From positions 1 through 60,330 of the forward strand of contig CAZCTR010000008.1 of assembly GCA_964501715.1 (NCBI GenBank): 60,330 nucleotides of DNA, given 5' to 3'. The stretch comes from M55B118 sp964501715 (GTDB taxonomy: Bacteria; Bacillota_I; Bacilli_A; Izemoplasmatales; Izemoplasmataceae). The first letter of the stretch is position 1. Each line of letters begins with the position of its first letter. The notes beneath the pieces were generated by a model that searched no databases, had not been told where the DNA came from, and saw only the letters and a list, made by a program, of their open reading frames with translations. Of the stretch, positions 40,732 through 50,532 are shown piece by piece. The position numbers and the translations under genes were made by a program.

Positions 40732-41735
40732 CCGAAAAGGCCTCCTTGGAATGTCTTGCCCAGATGCTTGTAGGCCTTTTCCGTGGCCACACGGCCGCGT
40801 GGGGTGCGCTTGAGGAATCCGATCTTGAGCAGATAGGGCTCATAGACGTCCTCGATGGTCGTCACCTCTTCGCTGATCGAGGCCGCGAGGCTTTCGATGC
40901 CGACGGGACCGCCGCCGAAATTCTCGATCAGGCCCTGAAGGTAGTCATGGTCCTTCTGGTCGAGCCCGAGCGGGTCGATCTGCAGTTTCTCAAGCGCGGT
41001 CTTCGTGATATCAAGGTCGATCACCCCGTCGTTCAGGACATCGGCGAAATCGCGGATCCGCCTGAAAAGGCGGTTCACGATGCGGGGTGTGCCCCTGGAG
41101 CGGCGGGCGATCTCCTTGACCCCTTCTTTTTCCACTTGGCTGCCATAGATGCTCGCGGTGCGCTCACAGATCATCTCTAACGCATCCTGGTTGTAGTATT
41201 CGAGCTTGTGCACGACACCGAAACGGTCCCGAAGCGGCGCAGTCAAATCCCCAAACCGCGTCGTCGCCCCGATCAGGGTGAACGGGGGCAGATCGACACG
41301 GATCGATTTGCTGGTTTCGTCCTTCCCGACGATCAAGTCGATCGCGAAATCCTCCATGGCGGGATAAAGCACTTCCTCGACGACCCTTGGAAGTCTGTGG
41401 ATCTCGTCGATGAAAAGGATGTCTCCCGGTTCGAGACTCGTAAGGAGCACCGCCAGATCCCCGCTTCTTTCAATTGCGGGACCGCTGGCGGTCTTTATAT
41501 TCGCTGCGACCTCGTTCGCGACAATGTGCGCAAGCGTGGTCTTTCCAAGGCCCGGCGGCCCGTAAAGCAACACGTGGTCGAGACTTTCCTGACGGTGCTT
41601 GGCCGCCTGGATGAAGATACTCATCATCTCTTTGACATGGTCCTGACCTATATAGTCTTTCAACACCTGCGGGCGCAGGTCGACTTGTTCGATATCCTCG
41701 TTCTGAGGTTCACTGGATACAATGCGTTCTGACAT
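40728..41735 (-). CDS. ruvB: Holliday junction branch-migration helicase RuvB
   Basis: A 335-residue AAA+ ATPase that drives Holliday junction migration with RuvA. Walker A is GPPGLGKTTLAH, Walker B FIDEIHRL, sensor 1 GATTRFGDLTAPLRDRF, arginine finger and the winged-helix C-terminus with RTPRGRVAT. ATG 41735 has AGAGGTGG upstream; a longer frame to 41789 lacks a site. ruvA, normally just upstream, is absent here, since a divergent coiled-coil operon occupies that place. Confidence 0.97.
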   Translation of the reverse strand: MSERIVSSEPQNEDIEQVDLRPQVLKDYIGQDHVKEMMSIFIQAAKHRQESLDHVLLYGPPGLGKTTLAHIVANEVAANIKTASGPAIERSGDLAVLLTSLEPGDILFIDEIHRLPRVVEEVLYPAMEDFAIDLIVGKDETSKSIRVDLPPFTLIGATTRFGDLTAPLRDRFGVVHKLEYYNQDALEMICERTASIYGSQVEKEGVKEIARRSRGTPRIVNRLFRRIRDFADVLNDGVIDLDITKTALEKLQIDPLGLDQKDHDYLQGLIENFGGGPVGIESLAASISEEVTTIEDVYEPYLLKIGFLKRTPRGRVATEKAYKHLGKTFQGGLFG

Positions 41736-41760
41736 GATTCCACCTCTTCTTTCATTACAG

Positions 41761-41789
41761 ATTATACACAAAAACGCGCATTTTACCAA
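41761..41789 (-). promoter_or_regulatory. Promoter of ruvB-queA
   Basis: Minus strand TTGGTA (41784-41789), 17 bp, TATAAT (41761-41766). Confidence 0.68.
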
Positions 41790-41817
41790 AGAATACTGCC
41801 TCTCTCTGTGTTAAACG

Positions 41818-41846
41818 TTGTTTTACCCTGTGCAGTATGATAAAAT
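41818..41846 (+). promoter_or_regulatory. Promoter of the giant coiled-coil operon
   Basis: TTGTTT (41818-41823), 17 bp, TAAAAT (41841-41846), 44 bp before the start codon of the first gene. Confidence 0.65.
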
Positions 41847-41890
41847 GAATGTGATCAAAATCCTTGCATATTCCCTTGAGGAGGCGCCTC

Positions 41891-44800
41891 ATGAGCAAGA
41901 AAAGCCAAGCTGAGCCCAAGGTTTATCAAAGTGGCTACTCCATAGAGAAAGCCTATCGTAAAGAGGCTGAGTCCTTTCAAAAACGGCTCGACAAACTCCG
42001 CAAGGAGTACGAAGAGGCGTTGGCGGCCACGGAAAAAGCGCTCGAAAAAGCGCAGAAAAGTTATCAGAAACGTCTTGATACGCACGAACAGCGCTTCGCC
42101 AGCGAATTCAAAAGCCGGGAAGCGTCTTTTGATAGTGAAATAAGCGCCTTGAACAGCACCATGAAGGAAAAAATCCTGGCTTACAAGGAGGGTCTGAAGA
42201 CCCTGCAGGACACCTATGCATCAAATCATGCGAACCATCAGGAAGAGATCGACCAGCTCGAAAAGGACAAAAAAGAGAAAACTGAAGAGATTGAAAAAGC
42301 CCATGGAAAAACCATCAAGACCTATGAAAAGACACTCGAGCTGAGCCGGGAGAACCATCGCAAGAATGCGAAGAAGACAAAAGACGCGCTATCGGAAGCG
42401 CTTGAGACGCTTAACACACGGCACAAATCGCAAAAAGAAGCCCTTGAAAACCTCAGCGAGGAACTCGATGCGGCCTTCAACGACCTCAAAGCGACCATAG
42501 ACGAAAAAAACGCCAGGACCGCGGAAGCCGTCAAAAAGGAAGACAACGCGCTTCAATACACCCTTAACACCTACCGCAAACACATCAACCAGAACATCAA
42601 GGCCTTCTCCAACGCCATACAGAAACATCGCGTGGCCTTCCATGAGCCCTTCAACGAAATGGAGACCGTGATGGGCTCCTTGAAGAACGCTTATGAGTCA
42701 TACAAAGCCAGCTTCACAAGCGGAGTCAACCAGGACATGAAGTTCGAACAGGCCAGGCTCAAGGACCTCAAGAAATCCCCTGATCTTCAGGACGACCAGA
42801 AAGCACTCGCCGAGATCGACAGGCAGCTCGAACTCCACCATCTGCGCAAAGACGCCCTGATCGACCACATCAACAAGATCGGCGAGGGCATCAATCGGAC
42901 ACACGAATCACTCAAAGCCATGGCTGAGGCGACCCGTGAACACCTCGAAGACACCTTCAAGACCTACGAAGCCTCCGTTATCAGAAGCCAGACCATGCTG
43001 AAACACAAGTTCGACATCTTCCAAGACACCAGCAAATCGATCATGTCGAACCTCTTCGGGGAGGATACTGAGGCGGATGAGATGGGCCCTTTTTTGAAAG
43101 AGGCCAGGGACGTGTTTGAACAATCGCTTCAAGCATACCTTGAGTTCAGCGAACAAAAAACCAAGGCCGTCAGCGAGACCTTCTCCGCTTTGATGCCCCT
43201 TTTCGAGGAGAACGACGAACTCCGCTTCTACCTCGATACGGAGGACGCCCAGAAGAAAATACGGATGAACCGCGAAAAGATCAGCGTCGAGCAACAGGAC
43301 GCCAGCCTCAACATAGAACGCGAACAGTCGAAGAAACACCATGCCATCGAAGCGCTTCAGATCGATTACCACTATGATGCGAAGCGGACCTTTCTCACCA
43401 CCCAGTCGGAATGGCTCGCCCTCAAACACAAAAGAGCCCTCTTCAAAGCCAAGCGTGACGCCAAGAAAGACGACCTCGAAGTGGAACGGGAAATCGAGCG
43501 GGCCACCATAGATCACGACCTCGAAGAAGTGAAAAGCGACATTGAAATGGAGCACCTCGACAAATCGGAGACCCTGCAGGTCGCCATCGAGAAACAGAAA
43601 CACGCCCTGAGGCTCATTGATGCCCGCAAGCAACGTGACCTCTCGCTTAGGGAACTCAAGAGCGAGACTGAAAGGAAAGAGCGCGCCCTCTCGCTCGAAC
43701 TCGAACAGAACACACAGAATTTGAAACGTGTGGAAAAGAACCTCAAGGAAAAGGAGAACGACATAGAAAGCGCCTATCAAAAGAAGATGCGCGACCTTGA
43801 GAAACGTTTCAAGGAAAACGAGGAGAAGGCTCTTTCAGAGCTGCGCGAACTCAAAAAGGCACACGCGGAAAAACATCGTTTCATCGAACAGGCGCTGACA
43901 CGCGAGACGGAAAAAGCCGAAACCGCCCTCAAAGAGACCGACCAGCTCAAAAGGACGCGTCAAGCGTCCATCGACGAAGCAGTCGATGCCGTCATGAAAC
44001 CTCTAAGCGAGAACGAAAACGCCCTCAACGAGGAAGACCCCGGCTTGAACGCCATACTTAGAATCCTCGGCACACCGGTTCGCGAATCATTCAAGCACGC
44101 CCTCAGACAGATCGCGGAAACCGTTGAGGAGACCCACGACCTCGTACACGAGAAATATGAGGCCCTCCTCAACCAACAGGATATGCCGAAGAAAAAGATC
44201 AAGGCTCGCCTCTCCAAACTGGATTCCTCGTTCAAAAAGACGCGTGAGACCCTTGAGTCAAGCAGGGCGGAGACCGAGAAATCCATCGAAAAAATGGCCA
44301 GGGACACCCTCAAGGCCATTCGCTCCGCAGACAAGATCTATCTGAGCGGCCTCAAGCACCGCCTGGCCCCTTTGAACAAGGCCATGAACGAGGCGCTCCG
44401 AACGCTCGAAGCACAAGCGAATACCATGCTTGATGAGGCCTTCGAAAGCCTTGAGGAAGATGACCGCGCCCTCATAAAGAAAGCGAAAGACTCCGCGAAA
44501 AAGGCGAAAGAGGAAGAGAACGCACGCTTCCAAAAACACAAGGCGCCCATCGACCGCCGGCTCGCAGAGATCAAGAAAGAGAAACAGGAAGCCCTTGATG
44601 CCTTGCAGGCTGAAAAAAACGATGAACTCGACGCCCTCAAAGACTCATTCAAAGATGACATGGACCCTCTCAAAGAGACCTATGACGAGGACCAAAAGAG
44701 ACTGAACACCATCAACCGTGAATACGAGGAACGCGAAGATGCCATCGAAGCCGAACTCGAACAAAACAAGTCCGATCTTGAAAACACGCTGAATGAAAGG

Positions 44801-45391
44801 CTTGAGGCCATCAAAAACACCCACGAGACGAAACGTGAGCGCGTGCGCTCGAGACTGAAGGACGCAAAAGACATTCGAGCCTATCATATCCAGAACGAGG
44901 AGGCCCGCAAGGAGGACAACGAACGCTCCATGCAAAAGCGCGAAGCCGAACTCGAATCTCGCTACGAAACCTCGAAAGTCTCCCTTGAACAGGCGATCAA
45001 GCAATGCGAAGAGGACCGTGAGAACGCCAAGAAGGCAAGACGTGAAGACCTTAAGAAGGCGCTTGAGACCTTTGAGGAAAGAATGCTTTCCTCGACGAAC
45101 GAACTCGACCGCAGAATCGACCGGGCAACCCGGGAGATCAACGACAAGACGCGCATGACCAAGGCGCGCAAAGACAAGCTCGACAAAACCATCGCAGAGT
45201 ACGAATCAACGCTTGAAACCACCCTTCTCACCCTCTCGAAAAACCTCAAGACATCGTTCGAATCCCTTCTTCAGGACGCCTTCAAGGATACACACGCAAG
45301 CCAATCCGACCCTCTAACCTCCACTCAGGACACCATCGTTGAAAGCTTCATAGACGATATTGCCAAAGACATACAGGACAGTTCGCAATAA
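41891..45391 (+). CDS. Giant soluble coiled-coil protein (1166 residues), function unknown
   Basis: ATG 41891 has GAGGAGG 7 nt upstream. The 1166-residue product is nearly all charged helix (Lys, Glu, Asp, Arg, Ala, Leu) with long heptad-like stretches, one Trp and one Cys, and no signal peptide or membrane segment, so it is cytoplasmic. Two short stretches break the coil: about 385-400 (NLFGEDTEADEMGPF) with a following less-charged part to about 450, and about 713-740 (EEDPGLNAILRILGTPVRES). They may be hinges or small head domains. The C-terminus (DPLTSTQDTIVESFIDDIAK) is not coil-like. I recognise no family: no SMC hinge, no ATPase motif, no MukB or FilP signature. The second giant gene follows 31 nt later. 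Filament, scaffold or chromosome-organising roles are guesses. Confidence 0.85.
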   Translation: MSKKSQAEPKVYQSGYSIEKAYRKEAESFQKRLDKLRKEYEEALAATEKALEKAQKSYQKRLDTHEQRFASEFKSREASFDSEISALNSTMKEKILAYKEGLKTLQDTYASNHANHQEEIDQLEKDKKEKTEEIEKAHGKTIKTYEKTLELSRENHRKNAKKTKDALSEALETLNTRHKSQKEALENLSEELDAAFNDLKATIDEKNARTAEAVKKEDNALQYTLNTYRKHINQNIKAFSNAIQKHRVAFHEPFNEMETVMGSLKNAYESYKASFTSGVNQDMKFEQARLKDLKKSPDLQDDQKALAEIDRQLELHHLRKDALIDHINKIGEGINRTHESLKAMAEATREHLEDTFKTYEASVIRSQTMLKHKFDIFQDTSKSIMSNLFGEDTEADEMGPFLKEARDVFEQSLQAYLEFSEQKTKAVSETFSALMPLFEENDELRFYLDTEDAQKKIRMNREKISVEQQDASLNIEREQSKKHHAIEALQIDYHYDAKRTFLTTQSEWLALKHKRALFKAKRDAKKDDLEVEREIERATIDHDLEEVKSDIEMEHLDKSETLQVAIEKQKHALRLIDARKQRDLSLRELKSETERKERALSLELEQNTQNLKRVEKNLKEKENDIESAYQKKMRDLEKRFKENEEKALSELRELKKAHAEKHRFIEQALTRETEKAETALKETDQLKRTRQASIDEAVDAVMKPLSENENALNEEDPGLNAILRILGTPVRESFKHALRQIAETVEETHDLVHEKYEALLNQQDMPKKKIKARLSKLDSSFKKTRETLESSRAETEKSIEKMARDTLKAIRSADKIYLSGLKHRLAPLNKAMNEALRTLEAQANTMLDEAFESLEEDDRALIKKAKDSAKKAKEEENARFQKHKAPIDRRLAEIKKEKQEALDALQAEKNDELDALKDSFKDDMDPLKETYDEDQKRLNTINREYEEREDAIEAELEQNKSDLENTLNERLEAIKNTHETKRERVRSRLKDAKDIRAYHIQNEEARKEDNERSMQKREAELESRYETSKVSLEQAIKQCEEDRENAKKARREDLKKALETFEERMLSSTNELDRRIDRATREINDKTRMTKARKDKLDKTIAEYESTLETTLLTLSKNLKTSFESLLQDAFKDTHASQSDPLTSTQDTIVESFIDDIAKDIQDSSQ

Positions 45392-45422
45392 CCATAATGA
45401 CTATCTCGAAAGGAGTTCGCCC

Positions 45423-48320
45423 ATGTCGGACAATGACAATAAGAATAACGCAGTCGATTCCCCATCCAACCGCAGTCTGAGCACATTGATCGACCAGGAT
45501 CTGCAAAAAGAGAGCGAACTCCTCCAGAACCTCATCGAGGAGGTCGTCGAAGCCAACAAGAAAGTCAAGGCATCCCATCAGAAGCGTCTCGAGGATTCCG
45601 AAGAGAAAATGCGCATCATGAACCAGGAGATCAAGCGTCTGAGAACCGCCATCAACCGCAAGGACGAAGAGACCACCAAGGCTCAGTTCGACCATCTTCT
45701 CTCCTCGAAGGACAAGATTCATGAATCGCTGCGTTCGATGCGCCTGAAGCCGCTTGAGGACTTGATCAACGAAACCCACGACAAGACGGCCGAAGGCCTC
45801 AAGGAGCGACTGATTGAAACGGTTGAAAGCGTCACTGAAGGCAACGAGGAACCCCTCGCTTTCATGCGTCGCTTCAAGGAAAGCGCGACGGAATTCATTG
45901 AAAAGGCATACAGAACCGGCACCGAGTCCACCTACGACAGCGCCCATGCGGACGCTTTCGAAAAAGCCGTCCAAGCTTTCAAGGAGGCTTCCGCCTCATT
46001 CACACGGGCTCTCGGTGAAAACTTAGAGACCATCACCGCGAAGTTCAACCATAGAAACCACGTCCTTTCGGACGGATCGATCGACAAGTCCCTCAAGGAA
46101 CGCATGGACGCTACCTACAAAGAGAAGAAAACGGCTCTTGAGGAGGAACTGGAGCAGCTGGAAAACGACAAGTCGAATGCCCTATCCGAAGTCGATGACA
46201 CCATCAACGACGCACGCGAATCCATTGAACAAAAAATACGCGAGACCTTCAAGGACGCGCTTGAAAAAGAGAAACAGGACCAAGAGACGCTGGATGAGGA
46301 TCTGAAAAAACTCAAACTCGACATCATCCGCGCCGAAAAGCATGGTGAAGAGGACACCCTCAAAGACCTCCTCAAGACATATGAGAAAAAGACCTCACAG
46401 AGCGAAAACCTCGTCGAACACAAGGTTCAGAGTAAAATCGAGAAGGCCTTCAGCCCGAAACGCAAGAAACTGATGCGGAAAAAACGCGACCTTGAAAAGG
46501 AATACGCGAAGAAGCGTTTCGATATCGAGCAAAGACGCGCCGAACTCGATGTCCGATACAGCGGGTCCGATGAACTGTTCAAGGTTCAAGGAGACCTGGA
46601 TGCACTCAGACGTGACCGGGACTTTGACCTCGAACTCACGAATGCCCTCAAAGCCCTCTCAAACACGTTTGAATCGCTGTTCGAAAGCATCTGTGAATTC
46701 ACCGAGAAGATGCGCAAGTTCATGGTCGAAAGCCGCATATCGTATCTCAAGGAAGCCGCTTCAATGACCCGGTCCCTAGGCGATGTCGAAGTCGCCTTCA
46801 AAGAGGCGCAGATGGACCTCGCCCTCTCCTACAGACAGAAGGCGCTTGATGAGGAACGCACCGGCATCGAGATAAAAAGCGCACTCAGGCGGCAGGCAAT
46901 CACCATGCATTATCACAGGCAGATCCTAAACGCCGAAAAAGATCTCAACGACACCATCAGACAGGCAGACATAGACAAGACCTACCAACAGGAAAGCGCA
47001 CAGAACGAAAAGATCTATCAACAGGGCCTCATCGAGCTCGCCGACAAGGAATACGAGCTGCAACTGCTCAAGGTCCGCTCCCTTTATGATAACGAAATCG
47101 CGCTGACACGCGCCCAGGCTGAACGTCTCAACGTCGGTCACGATGTGAACGAGGCCATGGTCTCGACGACGCTCGAGAGCCAGATGCATTTCGCGCGCCA
47201 GCAGATCAAGTATGCAGAAAACGAATACGAGGTACGCCTCGAAAACATCGAGAGCGCACTCAGAAAAGAACTCGAGTACGCCGAGGAGAAACTCTCCACC
47301 GCCAAACAGAAATACCGCAGCGACATCCACGAGCTCAAAAGCGAACGCGACAGGAAACTCAAGGACCTCGCCTACAGACAAGCCCTTTTCACCGACCCGA
47401 AGGAAAAGCGCAAACTCGACGAGCAGGAAGCAAAGATCAAAGAGCACTATGACAAGAAGATCGCGAAGATCGAGGAGGCCGAACAGGCCGACGACACCGT
47501 CCAGCGCTACCAGAAACAGATCGACAACGCCAACGCGCGCGCCGAGAAGGCCAAGGAGGACGCCAAGTATCTCAGGGAGAAAAGCATCAGCACCTTCAGG
47601 ACGATGCTTGATCAAAGCGAACAGAAGCTGAACCAATACAAGAGTGAATCCAACTCCGAGGGGAAACTTGGACCCTACATCGAGAGCGAAGCTTCCAAAA
47701 CCGCCGAGAAACGCCTCAATGAAGCTATGGATGAGGCAAACAAGCTTTACAAGGAGAAGGTGCGGAAACCCCAGAAACGCATCGAAAAGCTCAATGAGAC
47801 CATCAACTCGATCGAGTTCGATGAGCGTACCCAATCCCTTATCGACGAGAAAAGACATGACATGCAAACCCTCAAGGACGAACGGGACACCGCGCTTGAA
47901 AAAGAATCCGCGCAGACCGAAGCCACACTGAAGGCGCTCGATGAAAAAGAGACGGCTCTGAATGAAAAGGCCTCAGCCCTCAAGGAAAAGCTCTCCGGCA
48001 AGGACCGAACGGACACGGCGCAACGCTTCGAGAAATATATCGAGCAACTCAAGGCGTCCATGGACAAGGACACTGAAAAGATGGAATCATCTTTCAAGGC
48101 AAGGTTCCAGACGATGAAAAAAAGCCATCATCAGTCTATGGACAATTTGAAAAATACGCTTGATGACAGCCTGAACCCCACCATCAAGGCTTATGAATCC
48201 TTTACGAAAAAAGCCTCTTCCACCCAAAGGAAAGCCCTTAAGAAAGCGAAGAGACAAGTCGATGAGCGCCTAAAATCCACGCTCAAAGAGATTGACAACG
48301 CATACGACACCGAACTGTGA
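45423..48320 (+). CDS. Second giant soluble coiled-coil protein (965 residues), function unknown
   Basis: ATG 45423 follows AAAGGAG by 7 nt. A longer frame reaches back into the first gene but has no site. The 965-residue product is again highly charged helix with no membrane segment, no Trp and one Cys. It has an Asp/Asn-rich N-terminus (SDNDNKNNAVDSPSNRS), a less charged centre (about 405-445, SNTFESLFESICEFTEKM) and a break near 742 (SNSEGKLGPYIE). Layout mirrors the first protein: coil, central less-charged block beginning LEFSE or CEFTE, coil. This may reflect common ancestry or simply like composition. Co-transcription suggests the two proteins work together, perhaps as hetero-polymer subunits. 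Confidence 0.85.
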   Translation: MSDNDNKNNAVDSPSNRSLSTLIDQDLQKESELLQNLIEEVVEANKKVKASHQKRLEDSEEKMRIMNQEIKRLRTAINRKDEETTKAQFDHLLSSKDKIHESLRSMRLKPLEDLINETHDKTAEGLKERLIETVESVTEGNEEPLAFMRRFKESATEFIEKAYRTGTESTYDSAHADAFEKAVQAFKEASASFTRALGENLETITAKFNHRNHVLSDGSIDKSLKERMDATYKEKKTALEEELEQLENDKSNALSEVDDTINDARESIEQKIRETFKDALEKEKQDQETLDEDLKKLKLDIIRAEKHGEEDTLKDLLKTYEKKTSQSENLVEHKVQSKIEKAFSPKRKKLMRKKRDLEKEYAKKRFDIEQRRAELDVRYSGSDELFKVQGDLDALRRDRDFDLELTNALKALSNTFESLFESICEFTEKMRKFMVESRISYLKEAASMTRSLGDVEVAFKEAQMDLALSYRQKALDEERTGIEIKSALRRQAITMHYHRQILNAEKDLNDTIRQADIDKTYQQESAQNEKIYQQGLIELADKEYELQLLKVRSLYDNEIALTRAQAERLNVGHDVNEAMVSTTLESQMHFARQQIKYAENEYEVRLENIESALRKELEYAEEKLSTAKQKYRSDIHELKSERDRKLKDLAYRQALFTDPKEKRKLDEQEAKIKEHYDKKIAKIEEAEQADDTVQRYQKQIDNANARAEKAKEDAKYLREKSISTFRTMLDQSEQKLNQYKSESNSEGKLGPYIESEASKTAEKRLNEAMDEANKLYKEKVRKPQKRIEKLNETINSIEFDERTQSLIDEKRHDMQTLKDERDTALEKESAQTEATLKALDEKETALNEKASALKEKLSGKDRTDTAQRFEKYIEQLKASMDKDTEKMESSFKARFQTMKKSHHQSMDNLKNTLDDSLNPTIKAYESFTKKASSTQRKALKKAKRQVDERLKSTLKEIDNAYDTEL

Positions 48321-48373
48321 GGGTTGTATAGAAATGGAATCTTAACTGATTTCAGTTCTTTACAACCCCTTTT
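48321..48373 (+). terminator. Terminator of the coiled-coil operon
   Basis: Arms GGGTTGTA (48321-48328) and TACAACCC (48361-48368) enclose an inner small stem (AACTG/CAGTT) and are followed by CTTTTT on the plus strand. Confidence 0.65.
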
Positions 48374-48398
48374 TCATGTTTTAATCTTTACCTAAAAA

Positions 48399-48421
48399 AA
48401 GCGTCCCGCGAAGGGACGCTT
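48399..48421 (-). terminator. Terminator of the lepA-hemW-xerD-deoB operon
   Basis: A 9-bp stem AAGCGTCCC / GGGACGCTT with a 5-nt loop. On the minus strand seven T follow, just beyond the deoB stop. Confidence 0.88.
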
Positions 48422-48433
48422 CTTTCAAGACGT

Positions 48434-49615
48434 TCAACGTCTTACAAGGTCATTTAGAAAACTTGTGCCATGCGGGGGCTTCTTGACGGAGAAATTGTCT
48501 GAGAGGGTCGCGCCGATGTCGGCGAAGGTGTCGCGTATTGGCAGGCGCACTCCGCGAAGCGATGGGGAATAGACCAACAAGGGGACATACTCCCTGGTAT
48601 GGTCGGTGCCTTTGAAGGTCGGGTCGTTGCCGTGGTCGGCCGTGACGATGAGGAGGTCCTCTTCTGTGAGTTTCCCCATCAACACTGAAAGTTGTTCATC
48701 AAACGCCTCAAGCGCGTCCTTGTATCCTTTCGGGTCACGCCTGTGACCGTATTTCGCATCAAAATCGACAAGGTTCAAGTAGGCGAGGCCATGGAAAAGC
48801 TTGTCCGCATAACGGATGAGATTGTCCATCCCCTCGTCATTGTCTTCCTGTCGGTGGTTCTCCGTGATGCCCTCACCGTCATAGATGTCTTCGATCTTCC
48901 CGAAGCCCACCACGTCGTACCCTGCATCAAAGAGATGGTTGAGGGTGGTCTTGTCATGCGGTTTGAGTGCATAGTCGTGGCGGTTCGATGTCCGCTCGAA
49001 GGCCCCTTTACCGGGTCCTTTGAAAGGTCTTGCGATGATGCGTCCGATTGCGTACGGGTCGTCCCGTGTGATCTCTCGGGCGATCTCGCACGCTTCATAG
49101 AGCGCATCCAGTCCGACAGCCTCCTCATGTGCCGCAATCTGCAGGACACTGTCCGCGGAGGTGTAGACGATCAGGTCGCCGGTCTTCATCTGGTGTTCAC
49201 CGAACTCCTCGATGATATCCGTGCCGCTCGCGGCCTTGTTGCCGACGATGGCGCGGCCTGTGCGCCGTTCGAGCTCCTCGAGGAGCTCGGCGGGGAATCC
49301 TTTTTCTGTGAAGGTCCTAAAAGGGGTCTCGACTTTGAGGCCCATGATCTCCCAATGACCGGTCATTGTGTCCTTTCCGTTGCTGATTTCTCCCATTTTG
49401 GCATAGGAGCCGACGGGGGAGGGGTCGGCCGGCACCCCGGGGATCTCACTGAGGTGACCGTATCCGAGGGAGGCCATGGTCGGCAGGGTGATGCCGCCCT
49501 GGTCGAGGGCGATGTTTCTGATGGTGTTGGATCCCACATCACCGAAATCGGCCGCATCAGGCAATTCGCCGACACCGACACTGTCGATGACGATGGTGAA
49601 TACTCTTTTGAACAT
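48434..49615 (-). CDS. deoB: Phosphopentomutase
   Basis: A 393-residue alkaline-phosphatase-superfamily enzyme that interconverts (deoxy)ribose 1- and 5-phosphate in nucleoside salvage. Metal and phosphate motifs are TIVIDSVGVGELPDA at the start, NGKDTMTGHWE (phosphorylated Thr near residue 85) and TADHGNDPTFKGTDHTRE near 325. ATG 49615 follows AAAGGAGA and is one base after the xerD stop. The xerD-deoB pairing is the same as ripX-drm in Bacillus. Confidence 0.97.
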   Translation of the reverse strand: MFKRVFTIVIDSVGVGELPDAADFGDVGSNTIRNIALDQGGITLPTMASLGYGHLSEIPGVPADPSPVGSYAKMGEISNGKDTMTGHWEIMGLKVETPFRTFTEKGFPAELLEELERRTGRAIVGNKAASGTDIIEEFGEHQMKTGDLIVYTSADSVLQIAAHEEAVGLDALYEACEIAREITRDDPYAIGRIIARPFKGPGKGAFERTSNRHDYALKPHDKTTLNHLFDAGYDVVGFGKIEDIYDGEGITENHRQEDNDEGMDNLIRYADKLFHGLAYLNLVDFDAKYGHRRDPKGYKDALEAFDEQLSVLMGKLTEEDLLIVTADHGNDPTFKGTDHTREYVPLLVYSPSLRGVRLPIRDTFADIGATLSDNFSVKKPPHGTSFLNDLVRR

Positions 49616-49616
49616 G

Positions 49617-50519
49617 TCATTCTCTCCTTTTGTGTGCGTGCGGATGATAGGTGTCATACACCGCAATCAGTTGTTTTCTGTTGATATGCGTATAGATCTC
49701 CGTAGTCGAGACATCGGTATGGCCAAGCATTTCCTGGACATATCTGAGGTCCACGCCAGCCTCGAGAAGATGTGAGGCGAAGCTGTGGCGAAGCGTATGG
49801 GGGCTCACCTTCTTCTCGATGCCTGATCGGGCGGCGAGATCCTTCAAGATCTTGTAGAACCCCACACGGCTGATGGGCCGGCCGTGTCGGTTCAGGAACA
49901 CATAAGGGACCGGAGCCTTGGAAAGCTTGAGCCTCCCGTCCTCCAAATACGTCTTGAGCGCATGGGCCGCGGACGTCCCGATCGGGACAATGCGCTCTTT
50001 GCCCCCCTTGCCCGAGACATTGATGAATCCTTCGTTGATATGGAGGTCCTCGGTTCTCAGATCAGTGAGTTCGCTGATCCGCACCCCGCTTCCATAGAGC
50101 AATTCGAGCATCGCGAGATTGCGCTTTTGCAGCGGGCTATCCCCCCTGGCCATTTCGATCAGCCGGTCCATCTCCTCAATGGAAAGGACACTCGGCAGCC
50201 GTTTGGTCTGTTTCGGCCGTTTGATATGGAGGACGACGTTGTCATCCACGAGTTTCTCATCAAGCATGAACTGATGAAAGGCCTTGATCGCGGACAGTTT
50301 GCGTGAGACCGTGGAAGCGGCGCGCTGTTTCTTTCGAAGCGTCATGAGATAGTGGTACACGGTATCCTTGGTGATGGATTCGGGGCGTTTCAACCCCTTT
50401 TTCTCCAGGTAGTCGACATAGGCCTTCACATCCCCAAGATAAGCGCTCAGGGAATGTTTGGAGAGTTCCGAGCCGCTTTTGAGTTCGTACTCGTATTCCT
50501 TCAACAGCTGTCTGAGCAT
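49617..50519 (-). CDS. xerD: Tyrosine recombinase XerD
   Basis: A 300-residue site-specific recombinase, most likely the chromosome dimer resolution enzyme acting at dif with a partner. The catalytic set is complete: Arg147 (GSGVRISEL), Lys in SGKGGKER (171/174), His241 and Arg244 (HTLRHSFASH), His267 (LGHTDVST) and Tyr276 (EIYTH). The N-terminal SAM-like core-binding domain is about 1-90. AAGGAGG precedes ATG by 9 nt. Housekeeping operon context argues against a phage integrase. No dif-like site was recognised here. Confidence 0.93.
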   Translation of the reverse strand: MLRQLLKEYEYELKSGSELSKHSLSAYLGDVKAYVDYLEKKGLKRPESITKDTVYHYLMTLRKKQRAASTVSRKLSAIKAFHQFMLDEKLVDDNVVLHIKRPKQTKRLPSVLSIEEMDRLIEMARGDSPLQKRNLAMLELLYGSGVRISELTDLRTEDLHINEGFINVSGKGGKERIVPIGTSAAHALKTYLEDGRLKLSKAPVPYVFLNRHGRPISRVGFYKILKDLAARSGIEKKVSPHTLRHSFASHLLEAGVDLRYVQEMLGHTDVSTTEIYTHINRKQLIAVYDTYHPHAHKRRE

Positions 50520-50532
50520 GCGAGTTTCCTCC

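Noticed and set aside
42300..48100. Long antisense frames opposite the coiled-coil genes
   Set aside because: They mirror the skewed Glu/Lys codon pattern of the sense genes (giving Phe/Leu/Ser-rich products) and have no ribosome binding sites or promoters.
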